From contig NZ_KB892285.1 of assembly GCF_000373745.1 (NCBI RefSeq), forward strand, positions 1 through 62,363: a stretch of 62,363 nt of DNA, read 5' to 3'. The stretch's first letter is position 1; the number at the start of each line of letters is the position of its first letter. The position numbers and the translations under genes were made by a program. The notes below the pieces were generated by a model. It saw nothing but the letters and a program-made list of their open reading frames with translations, had not been told where the DNA came from and searched no databases. Below are positions 27,067 to 38,029 of the stretch, piece after piece. The DNA is from Oligella ureolytica DSM 18253 (GTDB lineage Bacteria > Pseudomonadota > Gammaproteobacteria > Burkholderiales > Burkholderiaceae_B).

Positions 27067-29589
27067 TTAGTGCTTTAGCTTACTGGCAGCATCGTCGTTG
27101 CCGGTAGCTTTAGCAGCTAAAGCTTCGGCAGCCATTCTCTCGACTTCTTCCTCAGTCAGGGGAGTTGGCATATACTCAAGCGCCTCTTCAAGCACCTTGT
27201 CAATCCACTTAACAGGAACAATCTCAAGGCCATTCTTAACATTCTCAGGAATATCTTGAAGATCTTTGACGTTTTCCTCTGGAATGAGTACTTTCTGGAT
27301 ACCACCACGAAGGGCAGCAAGCAGCTTTTCCTTGAGGCCGCCAATCGCCAAAACCTCACCACGAAGAGTAACCTCACCGGTCATCGCGACATCCGCCCGT
27401 ACCGGAATACCGGAAAGAGCAGAGACTAATGCGGTTGTAATAGCAATACCCGCTGAAGGTCCGTCTTTAGGTGTGGCTCCTTCTGGTACGTGGATATGAA
27501 TGTCTTTCTTTTCAAAAAGACTATCAACCAAGCCCAAACGATGAGAACGGTATCTGACCACCGTGCGAGCAGCTTGCATAGACTCTTTCATCACATCGCC
27601 CAATGAGCCTGTGTGCTGAATCTGCCCCTTACCACCGATAGCAGCAACCTCGATAGTTAATAAATCACCACCCACCTCGGTCCATGCTAAGCCGGTCACT
27701 TGACCCACTTGGTTCTCAGCTTCTGCTAAACCAAAACTAAAGCGTCGAACACCTAGATAATCTGATAAATTATCAGAATTCACAATCACTGCTTTTTTAG
27801 CAGCGACGGCGGCAGCTTTTTTAGCAGCAGCTTTGCTTGCGGTCTTTTTAGCAGCGGTTTTAGTTGCTTTTTTGGCAGCAACTGATTTCGCTTCATCAGT
27901 AATGATTTGCTTCACCACCTTACGACAGATCTTACCGATTTCTCGTTCCAACGCTCGAACACCGGCCTCACGAGTGTAGTAACGAACAATATCGCGTACA
28001 GCAGACTCTTCGATCTCCAGCTCGGCTTCTTTAAGGCCATTATTTTCCATGGACTTAGGAATCAGGTGATTGGTCGCAATGGCGACTTTCTCATCTTCGG
28101 TATAGCCCGATAGACGAATCACTTCCATACGGTCCAACAAAGCCGGCGGGATATTTAATGTGTTGCTGGTTGCAACGAACATCACGTCCGACAGATCATA
28201 ATCAACTTCGGCATAGTGATCTTGGAATGTATGGTTTTGCTCCGGGTCTAAAACCTCAAGCAATGCTGATGACGGATCACCACGGAAGTCCATGCCCATT
28301 TTATCGATTTCATCTAATAAAAATAACGGGTTACGCACTCCAACCTTGGTCATGTTTTGCAAAATCTTGCCGGGCATCGCACCGATATACGTGCGACGAT
28401 GACCTCTAATCTCAGCCTCATCACGCACACCGCCGAGTGCCATACGCACATACTTGCGGTTGGTTGCTTTGGCAATTGACTGACCAAGCGAGGTTTTACC
28501 AACGCCCGGAGGACCGACCAAGCATAGGATAGGCGCCTTGATCTTGTCAACACGTTGCTGTACTGCCAAATACTCAAGGATTCGCTCTTTAACTCGCTCT
28601 AAACCATCATGATCCGCGTCAAGAACTTCCTGCGCATCAAGCAAGGAATTATTAACTCGGCTCTTTTTCTTCCAGGGTAAGGCTACTAGCGTTTCAATGT
28701 AGTTGCGAATTACGCCAGCCTCAGCAGACATAGGCGACATCAGACGCAACTTCTTGAGTTCTGCTTCGGCTTTTTTACGCGCTTCTGCAGGCATACGCGC
28801 TGCTTCAATTTTGCGCTCTAACTCCTCGAGATCGGCACCGTCCTCGCCCTCGCCCAATTCTTTTTGGATGGCTTTGACTTGCTCATTGAGATAATAATCG
28901 CGCTGGCTCTTCTCCATCTGTTTTTTGACGCGACCGCGAATACGGCGCTCAACTTGGAGAATCTCAATTTCATTTTCAATGTGATTAAGCAATAGCTCTA
29001 AGCGGGCATTAATATCCAACTCTTCCAAGGCCTCTTGCTTTTGTTCTTGCTTCATAGGCAAATGCGAAGCAATCATATCCGCCAAACGATGGATATTATC
29101 CATCGCGCTGATGGACCCAACGATCTCAGGCGCAAGTTTTTTGTTTAACTTAACATACTGCTCAAATTGTGCAGTGATGGTACGGCGCATTGCCTCTAAA
29201 TCCGGACGCTCCTCATCTGACGGCACAACAGGCAATGCATCAACCATATAGCAATCGCCGGTGTCGTTAATTGATTCTAAATGAGCACGCTGAATACCCT
29301 CGACCAGCACTTTGACTGTGCCATCAGGTAGTTTTAATAGCTGCAGAATATTAGCGACCACACCCATCTCATAAATATCTTCGGGTGCCGGCTCATCTTT
29401 GTTAGCAGCTTTTTGAGCAACTAATACAATACGCTTATTGCTATTTTCAACAGCCTCTTCCAAAGCCGTAATTGAGCGAGGACGCCCAACGAATAGAGGA
29501 ATGACCATGTGTGGGAAAATCACCACATCACGCAAAGGCAATAAAGGTAGTTGTACAGGCAACTCAGGTAATAAATTAATGTTTGACAT
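27067..29589 (-). CDS. lon: ATP-dependent protease Lon with Lys/Ala-rich insert
   Basis: This 840-residue cytosolic protease degrades misfolded and regulatory proteins. It has an N-terminal LON substrate domain (about 9-205), an AAA+ module with Walker A GPPGVGKT (about 359-366), and a C-terminal serine protease with [11 protein letters not shown] (catalytic Ser near 710) and the partner Lys in [10 protein letters not shown]. Between the AAA+ and protease domains (about 566-601) sits an insert of repeated AAKK/KTAAKK type, histone-H1-like, absent from E. coli Lon. The start [11 protein letters not shown] at 29589 has AGGA upstream. It is preceded by a sigma-32 promoter and lies after clpX. 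Confidence 0.96.
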   Translation of the reverse strand: MSNINLLPELPVQLPLLPLRDVVIFPHMVIPLFVGRPRSITALEEAVENSNKRIVLVAQKAANKDEPAPEDIYEMGVVANILQLLKLPDGTVKVLVEGIQRAHLESINDTGDCYMVDALPVVPSDEERPDLEAMRRTITAQFEQYVKLNKKLAPEIVGSISAMDNIHRLADMIASHLPMKQEQKQEALEELDINARLELLLNHIENEIEILQVERRIRGRVKKQMEKSQRDYYLNEQVKAIQKELGEGEDGADLEELERKIEAARMPAEARKKAEAELKKLRLMSPMSAEAGVIRNYIETLVALPWKKKSRVNNSLLDAQEVLDADHDGLERVKERILEYLAVQQRVDKIKAPILCLVGPPGVGKTSLGQSIAKATNRKYVRMALGGVRDEAEIRGHRRTYIGAMPGKILQNMTKVGVRNPLFLLDEIDKMGMDFRGDPSSALLEVLDPEQNHTFQDHYAEVDYDLSDVMFVATSNTLNIPPALLDRMEVIRLSGYTEDEKVAIATNHLIPKSMENNGLKEAELEIEESAVRDIVRYYTREAGVRALEREIGKICRKVVKQIITDEAKSVAAKKATKTAAKKTASKAAAKKAAAVAAKKAVIVNSDNLSDYLGVRRFSFGLAEAENQVGQVTGLAWTEVGGDLLTIEVAAIGGKGQIQHTGSLGDVMKESMQAARTVVRYRSHRLGLVDSLFEKKDIHIHVPEGATPKDGPSAGIAITTALVSALSGIPVRADVAMTGEVTLRGEVLAIGGLKEKLLAALRGGIQKVLIPEENVKDLQDIPENVKNGLEIVPVKWIDKVLEEALEYMPTPLTEEEVERMAAEALAAKATGNDDAASKLKH

Positions 29590-29623
29590 GTTTTCCTGAC
29601 CTATCAAAAGACTATTAACAACA

Positions 29624-29652
29624 ATAATGGGGCTTAAACAAGAAAGTTCAAG
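29624..29652 (-). promoter_or_regulatory. Sigma-32 (heat-shock) promoter of lon
   Basis: On the minus strand, CTTGAA (29652-29647), 14 bases, and CCCCATTAT (29632-29624) match the RpoH consensus closely. It is 35 bases upstream of the lon ATG. The same bases also form a 9-bp dyad, ATGGGGCTT/AAGCCCCAT. Confidence 0.75.
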
Positions 29653-29705
29653 CCCCATATTGTTATTGGCTGACAAATTTTAATAAATTTGTAAGATGGG
29701 ATTAG

Positions 29706-31010
29706 CTAGGAAACTTTTGTAGTAGACTCGCTAATGTCGTCGTCATTTTGAACCGTAGAGCGTACACCCTCAATCAAAATCGGATCAGCAGTACCCTCAA
29801 CAGCCTCTTTAGTTAGCATAACCTTGTTGACTTCTTTACGAGAAGGCAAGTCAAACATTACATCTAAAAGGCTATTTTCAACGATAGAACGTAAACCACG
29901 GGCACCTGTTTTGTGCTCTATCGCACGCTTAGCAATCGCAGATAAAGCATCGCTAGTCACCTCAAGCTCAACTCCCTCCATGGAGAAAAGATGCTGGTAC
30001 TGCTTGATTAACGCATTTTTGGGCTGAGTAAGGATCTGCATAAGCGCATCCTCATCAAGCTCAAGCAGCGTAGCAATCACAGGCAAACGACCGACTAACT
30101 CAGGAATCAAACCGAACTTGATAATATCGCTCGGCTCAACCAGCTGGAATAACTCACCTGCAGACTGCTGCTCTTTAGAGTGAACAGAAGCGCCAAAGCC
30201 AATGCCGGACTCTGCTGTACGATTTTGAATCACCTTCTCGAGGCCATCAAACGCACCACCTACAATAAATAAGATATTACTCGTATCTACCTGGATAAAG
30301 TCCTGATTAGGATGCTTGCGTCCACCCTGTGGCGGCACTGACGCAATGGTTCCCTCAATCAGCTTAAGCAATGCTTGCTGTACACCCTCGCCCGATACAT
30401 CACGCGTGATGGAAGGGTTTTCCGATTTACGGGTGATTTTATCGATCTCGTCAATGTAAACAATTGCCTGTTGCGCCTTATTGACATCATAATCGCAGTT
30501 CTGCAATAACTTGGTGATGATATTTTCAACGTCCTCACCGACATAGCCGGCTTCAGTTAAGGTCGTAGCATCAGCCATCACAAAAGGCACATCCAATAAA
30601 CGCGAGATGGTTTGAGCGAGTAAGGTCTTACCTGATCCCGTAGGACCAATCAGTAAGATATTACTTTTTGATAACTCAACCTCGTCATCTGCTTTGCTTT
30701 GCTGATGTCGAATGCGTTTGTAGTGGTTATAAACGGCCACCGACAAGTGACGCTTAGGCTTATCTTGACCAATCACATATTGATCTAAATGCGCCTTGAT
30801 TTCTTGTGGTGTAGGAAGCTCTTTTTGATACTCCTCTTTAAGCGTTTCGCGCAAGGAATCAGAGATCAGCTCACCGCTCATCTCAATACACTCATCACAA
30901 ATATAAGAGTTATTAAGACCCTTGATAAGATGTCTAACCTCATCAGCGCCTTTTGCACAAAAGGAACATTTCACATGCTTATCCGAAGATGAGCCATTTC
31001 TATTCATCAT
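29706..31010 (-). CDS. clpX: ATP-dependent Clp protease ATP-binding subunit ClpX
   Basis: This 434-residue unfoldase feeds substrates to ClpP. The N-terminal C4 zinc finger uses Cys15, 18, 38 and 41. The AAA+ module has Walker A GPTGSGKT (122-129), Walker B in VYIDEIDKI, the pore loop GYVGEDVE and the ClpP-docking IGF loop as GIGFGA. Two adjacent ATGs (31010 and 31007) open the gene, and either may be used. It follows clpP by 38 bases in the tig-clpP-clpX-lon order. Confidence 0.97.
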   Translation of the reverse strand: MMNRNGSSSDKHVKCSFCAKGADEVRHLIKGLNNSYICDECIEMSGELISDSLRETLKEEYQKELPTPQEIKAHLDQYVIGQDKPKRHLSVAVYNHYKRIRHQQSKADDEVELSKSNILLIGPTGSGKTLLAQTISRLLDVPFVMADATTLTEAGYVGEDVENIITKLLQNCDYDVNKAQQAIVYIDEIDKITRKSENPSITRDVSGEGVQQALLKLIEGTIASVPPQGGRKHPNQDFIQVDTSNILFIVGGAFDGLEKVIQNRTAESGIGFGASVHSKEQQSAGELFQLVEPSDIIKFGLIPELVGRLPVIATLLELDEDALMQILTQPKNALIKQYQHLFSMEGVELEVTSDALSAIAKRAIEHKTGARGLRSIVENSLLDVMFDLPSRKEVNKVMLTKEAVEGTADPILIEGVRSTVQNDDDISESTTKVS

Positions 31011-31048
31011 ACTATCTGCTTAAAAATAACCGAAATAACCGGCAACTA

Positions 31049-31699
31049 CTACTCGCGCTTAGAAAGCACCTGATCAACAATACCAAACTCTTTGGCCTGC
31101 TCCGGATCCATATAGTGATCACGCTCGGTATGCTCCCGAATGACATCAATTGACTGACCGCTATGCTTAGCCAACAAAGCATTTAAGCGATCACGCAAGC
31201 TTAAAATCTCGCGCGCTTGAATATCAATATCAGTTGCTTGACCCTGAGCGCCACCTAATGGTTGGTGAATCATAATACGAGAGTTAGGTAAGCTATAGCG
31301 CTTACCCGGCGCCCCCGCATTTAATAAAAAGGCACCCATGCTGGCAGCTAATCCTGTACACATGGTGGATACATCAGGCTTCACAAACTGCATCGTATCA
31401 TAAATCCCCAAACCCGCATAAACACCACCGCCCGGTGAGTTGATGTAAAGAGAGATATCTTTATTAGGGTTTTCGGACTCTAAGAAAAGTAGCTGTGCTA
31501 CGACTAAGTTAGCCGTTTGATCATTAACCTGTCCGACCAAGAACACGACGCGCTCTTTTAATAGTCGTGAATAAATATCATAAGAGCGCTCGCCTCGACC
31601 TGACTGCTCAACCACCATAGGGATGTAGCCTAAGCCCGCTGGGCGGACCGACTCATCACCATGGATAGATGCATAAAAATCAGTAAATCGACGATTCAT
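31049..31699 (-). CDS. clpP: ATP-dependent Clp protease proteolytic subunit ClpP
   Basis: This 216-residue peptidase forms the 14-subunit chamber capped by ClpX. The catalytic triad is visible: Ser120 in [11 protein letters not shown], His145 in MIHQPLGG and Asp194 in ERDHYMD. NSPGGGV forms the oxyanion region. The N-terminus contains a short propeptide as in E. coli. Its ATG overlaps the tig stop codon (TAATG), indicating translational coupling. Confidence 0.97.
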   Translation of the reverse strand: MNRRFTDFYASIHGDESVRPAGLGYIPMVVEQSGRGERSYDIYSRLLKERVVFLVGQVNDQTANLVVAQLLFLESENPNKDISLYINSPGGGVYAGLGIYDTMQFVKPDVSTMCTGLAASMGAFLLNAGAPGKRYSLPNSRIMIHQPLGGAQGQATDIDIQAREILSLRDRLNALLAKHSGQSIDVIREHTERDHYMDPEQAKEFGIVDQVLSKRE

Positions 31700-33003
31700 T
31701 AAGCTTGTCCCATTAACTCTTTAAAAGGCACCGTCTCTTCAGTTACTTTACCCTTAGACAAGATGAATTCGATCATATTGTCTTCGAGGACCAAAGCCTC
31801 AAGACCGGCACGTTGCTGTGCATCAGCTAAATAGTGAGCAACAACTTCTTCTGGTTTTTCGTAGTTCTGTGAAAACTCTTCGATGCGCGCACGAACTTGC
31901 TCTGGCGTAGCCTGAAGCTTTTCTTGCTCTACAATCTGAGCCACTAATAAGCCTAAACGCACACGACGCTCAGCTTCTGGCCTGAAGGCTTCTGTCGGAA
32001 TTTGAGAGAAATCAAAATCCTGCATACCTTGCGAAGCGAACTCTTGGCGTAGACCATTAATACGCTCTTGAATTTCATTATTAACCAATGCAGTAGGAAC
32101 ATCAAAGTCAACGGCATTGACTAACACATCTAATACGGCGCCTTTAGTACGCTGCATGAGGCGGTTTTCACCTTCGCGTTTGATGTTAGAAAGGATTTCT
32201 TCACGTAATTTTTCTACATCGCCATCTTCTTGACCTAAAGACTTAGCAAAGTCTGCATCGACCTCCGGTAATACGGCAATGGCAACTTCTTTGACAGTGA
32301 TGGTAAATTCGGCTGTCTTACCCGCAACCTCTTGGCCTTGATAGTCTTCAGGGAAATTAAGTTCAAAGGTTTTTTCTTCGCCAGCTTTGAGGCCTCTGGC
32401 AGCTTCTTCAAACTCGGGAAGCATCATGCCACGACCTAATACGAAGTTAAAGTCTTCAGCTTTGCCACCAGCGAATTCTTCACCATCAATTTTACCAACG
32501 AAATCCACCAATAAGCGATCGCCATCTTGCGCTTCACGACCTTCTTCAACTTGGTAATCAGCACGTTGTTCGCGCAAAATGGATAAGGTGTCTTCTAGTT
32601 GCTCATCACCAATCTCAGCCGTGTACTTTACAAATTCCAGATCAGCTAACTCAGGAATCTCAACAGTAGGAAACACTTCGAATTTAGCGGTAAATTCAAG
32701 CTTACCCTCTTCTTTTTCGCCTTCTTTGTCTGCAATCTCAGGCATACCGGCAACACGAAGGTCTGTTGTTTTGATAACCTTGTCAAACTCTTCGCCCACA
32801 CGCCTATTAATCACATCATAGCGAATGCTAGGACCGTGCGAACGCTCAACAACTGCTAAAGGTGCTTTGCCCGGACGAAATCCATCAACCTTGACCTTGC
32901 GGGCTACCTTTTGTAGCTCCTTTTTAACTTCAGCCTCGACTTCATCAATTGATAAAACTAAATCTACCTGACGCTCCAGGCCCTCAAGAGTTTGAACTTC
33001 CAT
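31699..33003 (-). CDS. tig: Trigger factor (ribosome-associated chaperone and prolyl isomerase)
   Basis: This 434-residue chaperone binds nascent chains at the ribosome exit. The N-terminal ribosome-docking domain includes the signature loop [13 protein letters not shown] near 41-53. The FKBP domain (about 150-235) has [17 protein letters not shown] and [24 protein letters not shown]. The helical C-terminal domain follows. It heads the tig-clpP-clpX cluster and ends in a one-base overlap with clpP. An upstream TAGAAT near 33060 might be a -10, but the -35 is unclear. Confidence 0.97.
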   Translation of the reverse strand: MEVQTLEGLERQVDLVLSIDEVEAEVKKELQKVARKVKVDGFRPGKAPLAVVERSHGPSIRYDVINRRVGEEFDKVIKTTDLRVAGMPEIADKEGEKEEGKLEFTAKFEVFPTVEIPELADLEFVKYTAEIGDEQLEDTLSILREQRADYQVEEGREAQDGDRLLVDFVGKIDGEEFAGGKAEDFNFVLGRGMMLPEFEEAARGLKAGEEKTFELNFPEDYQGQEVAGKTAEFTITVKEVAIAVLPEVDADFAKSLGQEDGDVEKLREEILSNIKREGENRLMQRTKGAVLDVLVNAVDFDVPTALVNNEIQERINGLRQEFASQGMQDFDFSQIPTEAFRPEAERRVRLGLLVAQIVEQEKLQATPEQVRARIEEFSQNYEKPEEVVAHYLADAQQRAGLEALVLEDNMIEFILSKGKVTEETVPFKELMGQA

Positions 33004-33161
33004 TGTATTTCAACCTTTTTCTAATGGTTTGATTAATATTTATAAAATAAGTTAACCCTGTATTCTACCTTGTAAAAGCAATATTGTTCTACAAATCAAG
33101 CACTCAAGGGCTAAAACATCTACTAGTTTAGTCCTAATAATCATTTTTCAATAGGCCGCAG

Positions 33162-33311
33162 TTAAAATCTGACGCCACCACCCACACCAACGCCAAAACC
33201 GCTACTGCTACTACCGCCAAGTCCAACTCCGCCGCCAAGGCCAACACCACCATGACTGCATGCACTGACATACAAAGCCGCTATTAATAATAAACACTTG
33301 AGTATCTTCAT
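33162..33311 (-). CDS. Very small glycine-rich lipoprotein (49 aa)
   Basis: This short gene is easy to miss. ATG 33311 is preceded by GAGGTGA, a good ribosome site. The product starts MKILKCLLLIAALYVSAC, a complete lipoprotein signal with VSAC and the lipidated Cys18. The 31-residue mature part is almost only Gly, Val and Ser (GVGLGGG and GFGVGVGGGV) and ends VRF. Tiny Gly-rich lipoproteins of this kind are known as uncharacterised ORFs. No function is assigned. It lies 158 bases upstream of tig on the same strand. Confidence 0.75.
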   Translation of the reverse strand: MKILKCLLLIAALYVSACSHGGVGLGGGVGLGGSSSSGFGVGVGGGVRF

Positions 33312-33549
33312 AGCATCACCTCTTATATCGTAAGTTGCTAGCTTTACTCTTCTACTAGATAGTTATCACTTTTTAACATGATAATGACTGCAACGCAGTA
33401 ATATTCTGTGTAAAATACTTTTTGAAATACAGCCAGCATTGCAGCATCAGATTTGAGTGGCACTGCTGATGCCTATACAATCTATACTCACCATTAATTG
33501 TAGGAATACACTAGTACCTACCTGCCAGCTATTCTAAAGAGGAGTAATC

Positions 33550-34008
33550 ATGAACGAAAATCAAGTCGACCCCACTGAAAACAACCCGACAAACCTAGAG
33601 GGTGACAAGGAAGTACCTAACACGCCCCCTAAAAAGACCATTTTTAGCAATGGTACCTTTGTTATTGGATTAATTGTTTTTGGCTTATTTATCGCATTAA
33701 TTACATGGTCAGTCAGCTTCTTGTCAATGTTTTTCGGCGCCATTGGTGCACTTATCATGGTAGCTAAAGGCTGCCTTACCAACCAATCCGAACTCCGCTT
33801 TGCCAGCTTAGGGGATGCTTGCTGCCAACTGAGTGATGAAAACTTCGCCTACTTAGCATTGCGTGCAGTCATCGGCATGCTGACCGGTACCGCTTTATAC
33901 CTCATTGCCTTCCAAAACGTAGCTGCTCCTTGGGCTGCTATTGCAGCGCTCAGCATGTTTGGTGGTTTAATTTTTGACCGCTTATTATTTGCTAAGAAAA
34001 GCGCCTAA
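33550..34008 (+). CDS. Hypothetical small membrane protein
   Basis: I do not recognise this 152-residue protein. A polar, Asn/Pro/Glu-rich N-terminus (1-33) is followed by two closely spaced hydrophobic segments (about 34-74, TFVIGLIVFGLFIALI and SMFFGAIGALIMV). A polar loop with a CCQ motif comes next, then two more helices (about 105-122 and 127-145), so it is probably a four-helix inner-membrane protein. AGAGGAG just before ATG 33550 is a strong ribosome site. It converges on yhdP with only 23 bases between. Confidence 0.75.
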   Translation: MNENQVDPTENNPTNLEGDKEVPNTPPKKTIFSNGTFVIGLIVFGLFIALITWSVSFLSMFFGAIGALIMVAKGCLTNQSELRFASLGDACCQLSDENFAYLALRAVIGMLTGTALYLIAFQNVAAPWAAIAALSMFGGLIFDRLLFAKKSA

Positions 34009-34031
34009 TACCTGATAATTAAGCTTAACTG

Positions 34032-37000
34032 CTAATTCATCGTTGCAGATTCTACTTTGTCAGCTTCACTGGCCCCAGGCTCAATAATAATGGGTACTGG
34101 GGCTTTTGTTTGCTCTTCCGGAACTAAGTCAATCATCGCTTCCAGCATCTGTATCCGGGCCATTTTTGTACCCTCAGCTTCCGCCCCCTTGCCCAGGTCA
34201 ACAGGCACCCCATTAATTTCAATTTCGTCCAGCTTACCGCTAACCTTAAAGCGTTGTGTTAAGCCTTGCTCCATCGGACTGCGCAGTAGCCATTGAGATA
34301 AAAATGCTGCGACACCAACGGCAGGATTGACCAACACCCCGGTTAATACAGCTGCGCCACTCATATCCAAACGCGGCACCGCAACGACATCCAAATCAAT
34401 GGCGTCTGTTCGTAAGTTACCCTGACCCTGAGCGACCAACGCAATGAGCGGACTATCCAATCTGAAGTCCGGTAACCATAAGCGCCCTTCTTTGAGTCCT
34501 AGATGGAAGCGCAAATAGCTATAATTCATTGAGTTTGTCCCTTGATTGATAAAAATCTTCTTCATCTCAGGCAACTTACTTAGCGCCTGTAGCGACAGCA
34601 AAGACAGAAGCTTGGTCGCCCCATTGCCTACATTATTGATATAACCATCATTCAAAATACCCAAGGCATTTATCTCTAAATCGTCTGGTTCAAAATTTAA
34701 GATATCATGAATCTGCACACTACCTTGGATATCACCCTGACCGGTCAACAGATCCTCCCCTCTCGCCAAAGTAGTTAATAATCCATTCATATCGATCGTA
34801 TTAATATTAAAATTCAAGTCGGCAATGAGCTTGTCATTTTTGTTGCGCACATAGGCGGCACCATAGAGGTGGCCTCCCTCATCTTGAATCGCTAATTTAT
34901 CCAATCGCCAGTTGATTAAGTCCTCAGCCTCACCCCGCGCCTCAACATGTTTAAAATGATAGTTATAAAAGCGCAGGTCCTTTACCTGTAGCCCTAATTG
35001 ATTAATTTTCCAAGGTGTTTTAGCGATGCTGCTAATACGATTCTTATTGATAGACTCATTGTCATCAGCGTATAAGTCGTCACTTTTGTGATTAACACGC
35101 CAATGCAGGTGGTTGAAATCAGCATCGACATCATAAAAACCAATCTTATTGGCACTTTTAGTCAATACCAGGCGGCCATTAACCGTTGGACCGGAGAGCG
35201 TAAGAGGTATCGTCTTAAAGCTTTCTAACTGGCTTTTAGCGCGTACATCAGGCAGTTCAAAACCGCCTAACAGTATCTTCTCGGCATGCAAATCAAAGCT
35301 ATTGACCAACTGATGACCACTTTCTCCCTCACCAAAACCAAAACTATCTATCCAATGAGTCAATGACTCTATGTCCAGCTCATTGATTGAACCATGAAAA
35401 AACAGCCCTCGCTCCGGCAGAAGTGGCTTCTCATTGAAAGCAATCGCACCCCGTTTAAAAAGCAACTCCTGATTTTCACCGGTACTGAACTCCGCATTAA
35501 ACTGCGCAGAGCCCTTACCATAGTTGACCAGTAGCTGATCGTCATAGGCCCCCGTTCGCTGCCTTTGTCTTTGCCATTGCACGGATAATGGCACATTTTC
35601 TTTGGCCGTTTTTGTGTAGAGCGTAGGATAATCAATCGCTAGGCCCTGCAAGTTGCTTTTCAGTTGAGCGTCAAAGGCATTGTTCTCTAAAAACTTAATC
35701 TCTAAGTGATAAGGTGTCTGCCCTTTGATTTGCTGTAAACCTTTTAAGGCATAATAATCGTGAATACCCTCGCCACTGAATTGCCCCGTCATATGCAGGC
35801 TGTGCCCAGGACGACCAATATCACCACTCACCTCGACCGGTCCACCGACCAATTGGGCATCCAACTGATTAATCGTCAGATACTTCTCATTAAAACTGAG
35901 CGAACCACTCACCGCACTTGCCAAGGGAAAACTTGGATTAAGTTTGAATTCAGCGTCGTGCGTATAGAGATTGCCGCTAATGGTCGAAGAATCCATATCA
36001 TCAAGCGGTATACCGATAGTTAAGCTCGCACGCAAATCACCTTTAGCCTCACTCTCATCAAGTGCATGGCTTAATAAGGCACTCAGAGGGGTCTCTTTCA
36101 TCAAGTGTAAAAACTTCTCGGCAGCAGTTTCTGCATTGGCATCGATCGTCAGCACTGACTCTTTTTCAAGCGAACTGATCGTAGCCTGAAGGTTATCATA
36201 GTGAATACTTTTTTCACCCGCTGAGTCAGTCATCCAACCACGATTAGCATCAATCAAAATATCATCATTAACAAATTGGAAAATGCCCTGCTCCATCTCC
36301 AACACAGGCCACTTATCGTTTTCTGCCTGATGGTGAAAGTCCAGACTAAAATTTTTAAAATCAGCCACTATTTTATTAACGCCTGACTCCGGATGTTGCC
36401 CATAGGGATAATGATCTGCTAGGCCATCCACTAAAAAACGACCATTGTGCAAGGTCCCATTGATAAAAGCGCCATCCAACCAATCTAAGGCTCGGGCATC
36501 AATTAGCTTAGGTAAAAAGCGTGGTAGATAGGAGGCCACCAAATGATGAATCTCCCCCTCCAGTTGAATATGACCGCTCTCAGTCGTTGGAACCGCATGC
36601 CATTTACCATGTGCATTTAATTTGATATTAGGATCATTAACCGCTAATTTCCGTACTGAAAGCACAGGCAAATTAGCATCATCCAACTCATAACTACCCT
36701 GGAGCTCAACATGTGCTAAGGCAAAGTCATGGCGAAAGTTAAGCGGTTCATATAACCACCCGTCATTAATTTCGACGGTAAATTGAAGTGGACTATGCTG
36801 ATGACCATAGTCAAAAAGAGTCGCCAACACATCGGCAACCTCACCCTCTGCACTAAGGCTTATACGTTTAGCCACAGCATGAGGCATAGAAAAATCACCC
36901 AACAGTAAGTCTGCCTTAAACGCTTGCCAATGCCCATCATCAAGTTGAGCAAAAAAATCAAACGCCTCAACGACCACTTTATCGATAGCCAATTTGTCGA

Positions 37001-37937
37001 GCGCATCAGCAAAAAGCTGTCTAGGCTCTATAAAACGACTGCTCACCTTTAAATAACCCGAAGGCTTAGACCCACCCCGCTCATCCTGGTGGGTGTAATC
37101 AATCAAATTATCAATCACAATATCGTTGGCAGAAAGAGTCTCTGAGCGCAGCAACACATCGCTTTTGATTTGACCTCCAGAGATTGTCGTCGTCGCTTTT
37201 TTAACGTTCAGCGTAAAATCATAAATTACCCCTCGCCGCTCTTGAGCCTGCTGCTCACTCTCACTTAAAAAAGCACCTGTCGGTAGATTAGACGCATCCC
37301 TGATGCTTAACAGCGCATCCTCAACAGATAGGCGACGCAGCAAAGAGAAAAGCTTATCCTCTCGCAGCAAATCAATCTGTTCGCCAAAATCTTGAGTGAA
37401 ATAATTACTCAAGGCGGCAATAAAACTGACATCATTGAGTTCATGCCCTTTGGCATCAGGAAACTCATTAAAGGAAACATCAACCAGTGGTAATCGGTGT
37501 TGCCCGACCCAGACATCCCCCTCAGGATCGATCAGTACAGGCAATTGCGCATGAGCAAGCTCAACACCGATTAAACCATCCTTCCAAAACGTATGACTAG
37601 GCTGTAAAGAAAGACGTAAGTCCTTAATAGAAGCACGTGGTAGTCGCTTAGCAGGCGTGGGTAACTCTGACTCTTGGAAAGAAATGTCTTTGACAATCAA
37701 TTGGGGATTAAAACCACGCCATCTAAGCTCAAGGCCGCCGAACTCGACCGGCATCCCGGTATGCTTTTGTACCACTTCCTGTATGGGCTCACGCCATTGA
37801 TCCAATCGGGGACTAACATAAAATACCAATAACAAACTAAGCGTCACAAAAACAGCCAGCATCACCAACACGAGATAACTAACAATACGCAATAATTTAA
37901 AGGAAATTTTGCTCAAGCTCGGCACAAGGACTTCCAC
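34032..37937 (-). CDS. yhdP: YhdP family AsmA-like envelope protein
   Basis: This 1301-residue protein has one N-terminal membrane anchor (about 14-42, LLRIVSYLVLVMLAVFVTLSLLLVFYV). A very long periplasmic part of beta-rich repeats follows. This is the YhdP/TamB/AsmA bridge class that moves phospholipids between the membranes (known for E. coli YhdP, about 1266 residues). The C-terminus has the AsmA-like block with DLDVVAVPRLDMSGAAVLTGVLVNPAVG. The called start is GTG 37937, which has no clear ribosome site. GTG 37925, with GGAAG in front, is a fair alternative. It diverges from glnE, a pairing common in Proteobacteria. Confidence 0.88.
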   Translation of the reverse strand: MEVLVPSLSKISFKLLRIVSYLVLVMLAVFVTLSLLLVFYVSPRLDQWREPIQEVVQKHTGMPVEFGGLELRWRGFNPQLIVKDISFQESELPTPAKRLPRASIKDLRLSLQPSHTFWKDGLIGVELAHAQLPVLIDPEGDVWVGQHRLPLVDVSFNEFPDAKGHELNDVSFIAALSNYFTQDFGEQIDLLREDKLFSLLRRLSVEDALLSIRDASNLPTGAFLSESEQQAQERRGVIYDFTLNVKKATTTISGGQIKSDVLLRSETLSANDIVIDNLIDYTHQDERGGSKPSGYLKVSSRFIEPRQLFADALDKLAIDKVVVEAFDFFAQLDDGHWQAFKADLLLGDFSMPHAVAKRISLSAEGEVADVLATLFDYGHQHSPLQFTVEINDGWLYEPLNFRHDFALAHVELQGSYELDDANLPVLSVRKLAVNDPNIKLNAHGKWHAVPTTESGHIQLEGEIHHLVASYLPRFLPKLIDARALDWLDGAFINGTLHNGRFLVDGLADHYPYGQHPESGVNKIVADFKNFSLDFHHQAENDKWPVLEMEQGIFQFVNDDILIDANRGWMTDSAGEKSIHYDNLQATISSLEKESVLTIDANAETAAEKFLHLMKETPLSALLSHALDESEAKGDLRASLTIGIPLDDMDSSTISGNLYTHDAEFKLNPSFPLASAVSGSLSFNEKYLTINQLDAQLVGGPVEVSGDIGRPGHSLHMTGQFSGEGIHDYYALKGLQQIKGQTPYHLEIKFLENNAFDAQLKSNLQGLAIDYPTLYTKTAKENVPLSVQWQRQRQRTGAYDDQLLVNYGKGSAQFNAEFSTGENQELLFKRGAIAFNEKPLLPERGLFFHGSINELDIESLTHWIDSFGFGEGESGHQLVNSFDLHAEKILLGGFELPDVRAKSQLESFKTIPLTLSGPTVNGRLVLTKSANKIGFYDVDADFNHLHWRVNHKSDDLYADDNESINKNRISSIAKTPWKINQLGLQVKDLRFYNYHFKHVEARGEAEDLINWRLDKLAIQDEGGHLYGAAYVRNKNDKLIADLNFNINTIDMNGLLTTLARGEDLLTGQGDIQGSVQIHDILNFEPDDLEINALGILNDGYINNVGNGATKLLSLLSLQALSKLPEMKKIFINQGTNSMNYSYLRFHLGLKEGRLWLPDFRLDSPLIALVAQGQGNLRTDAIDLDVVAVPRLDMSGAAVLTGVLVNPAVGVAAFLSQWLLRSPMEQGLTQRFKVSGKLDEIEINGVPVDLGKGAEAEGTKMARIQMLEAMIDLVPEEQTKAPVPIIIEPGASEADKVESATMN

Positions 37938-38029
37938 GATGATTTAAATGACAGCAATAATCATACTGCAATTTTATATAAAGGATAATAGTATATGCTA
38001 AAGACACTATTAACTTAAGGCATGTAAAC

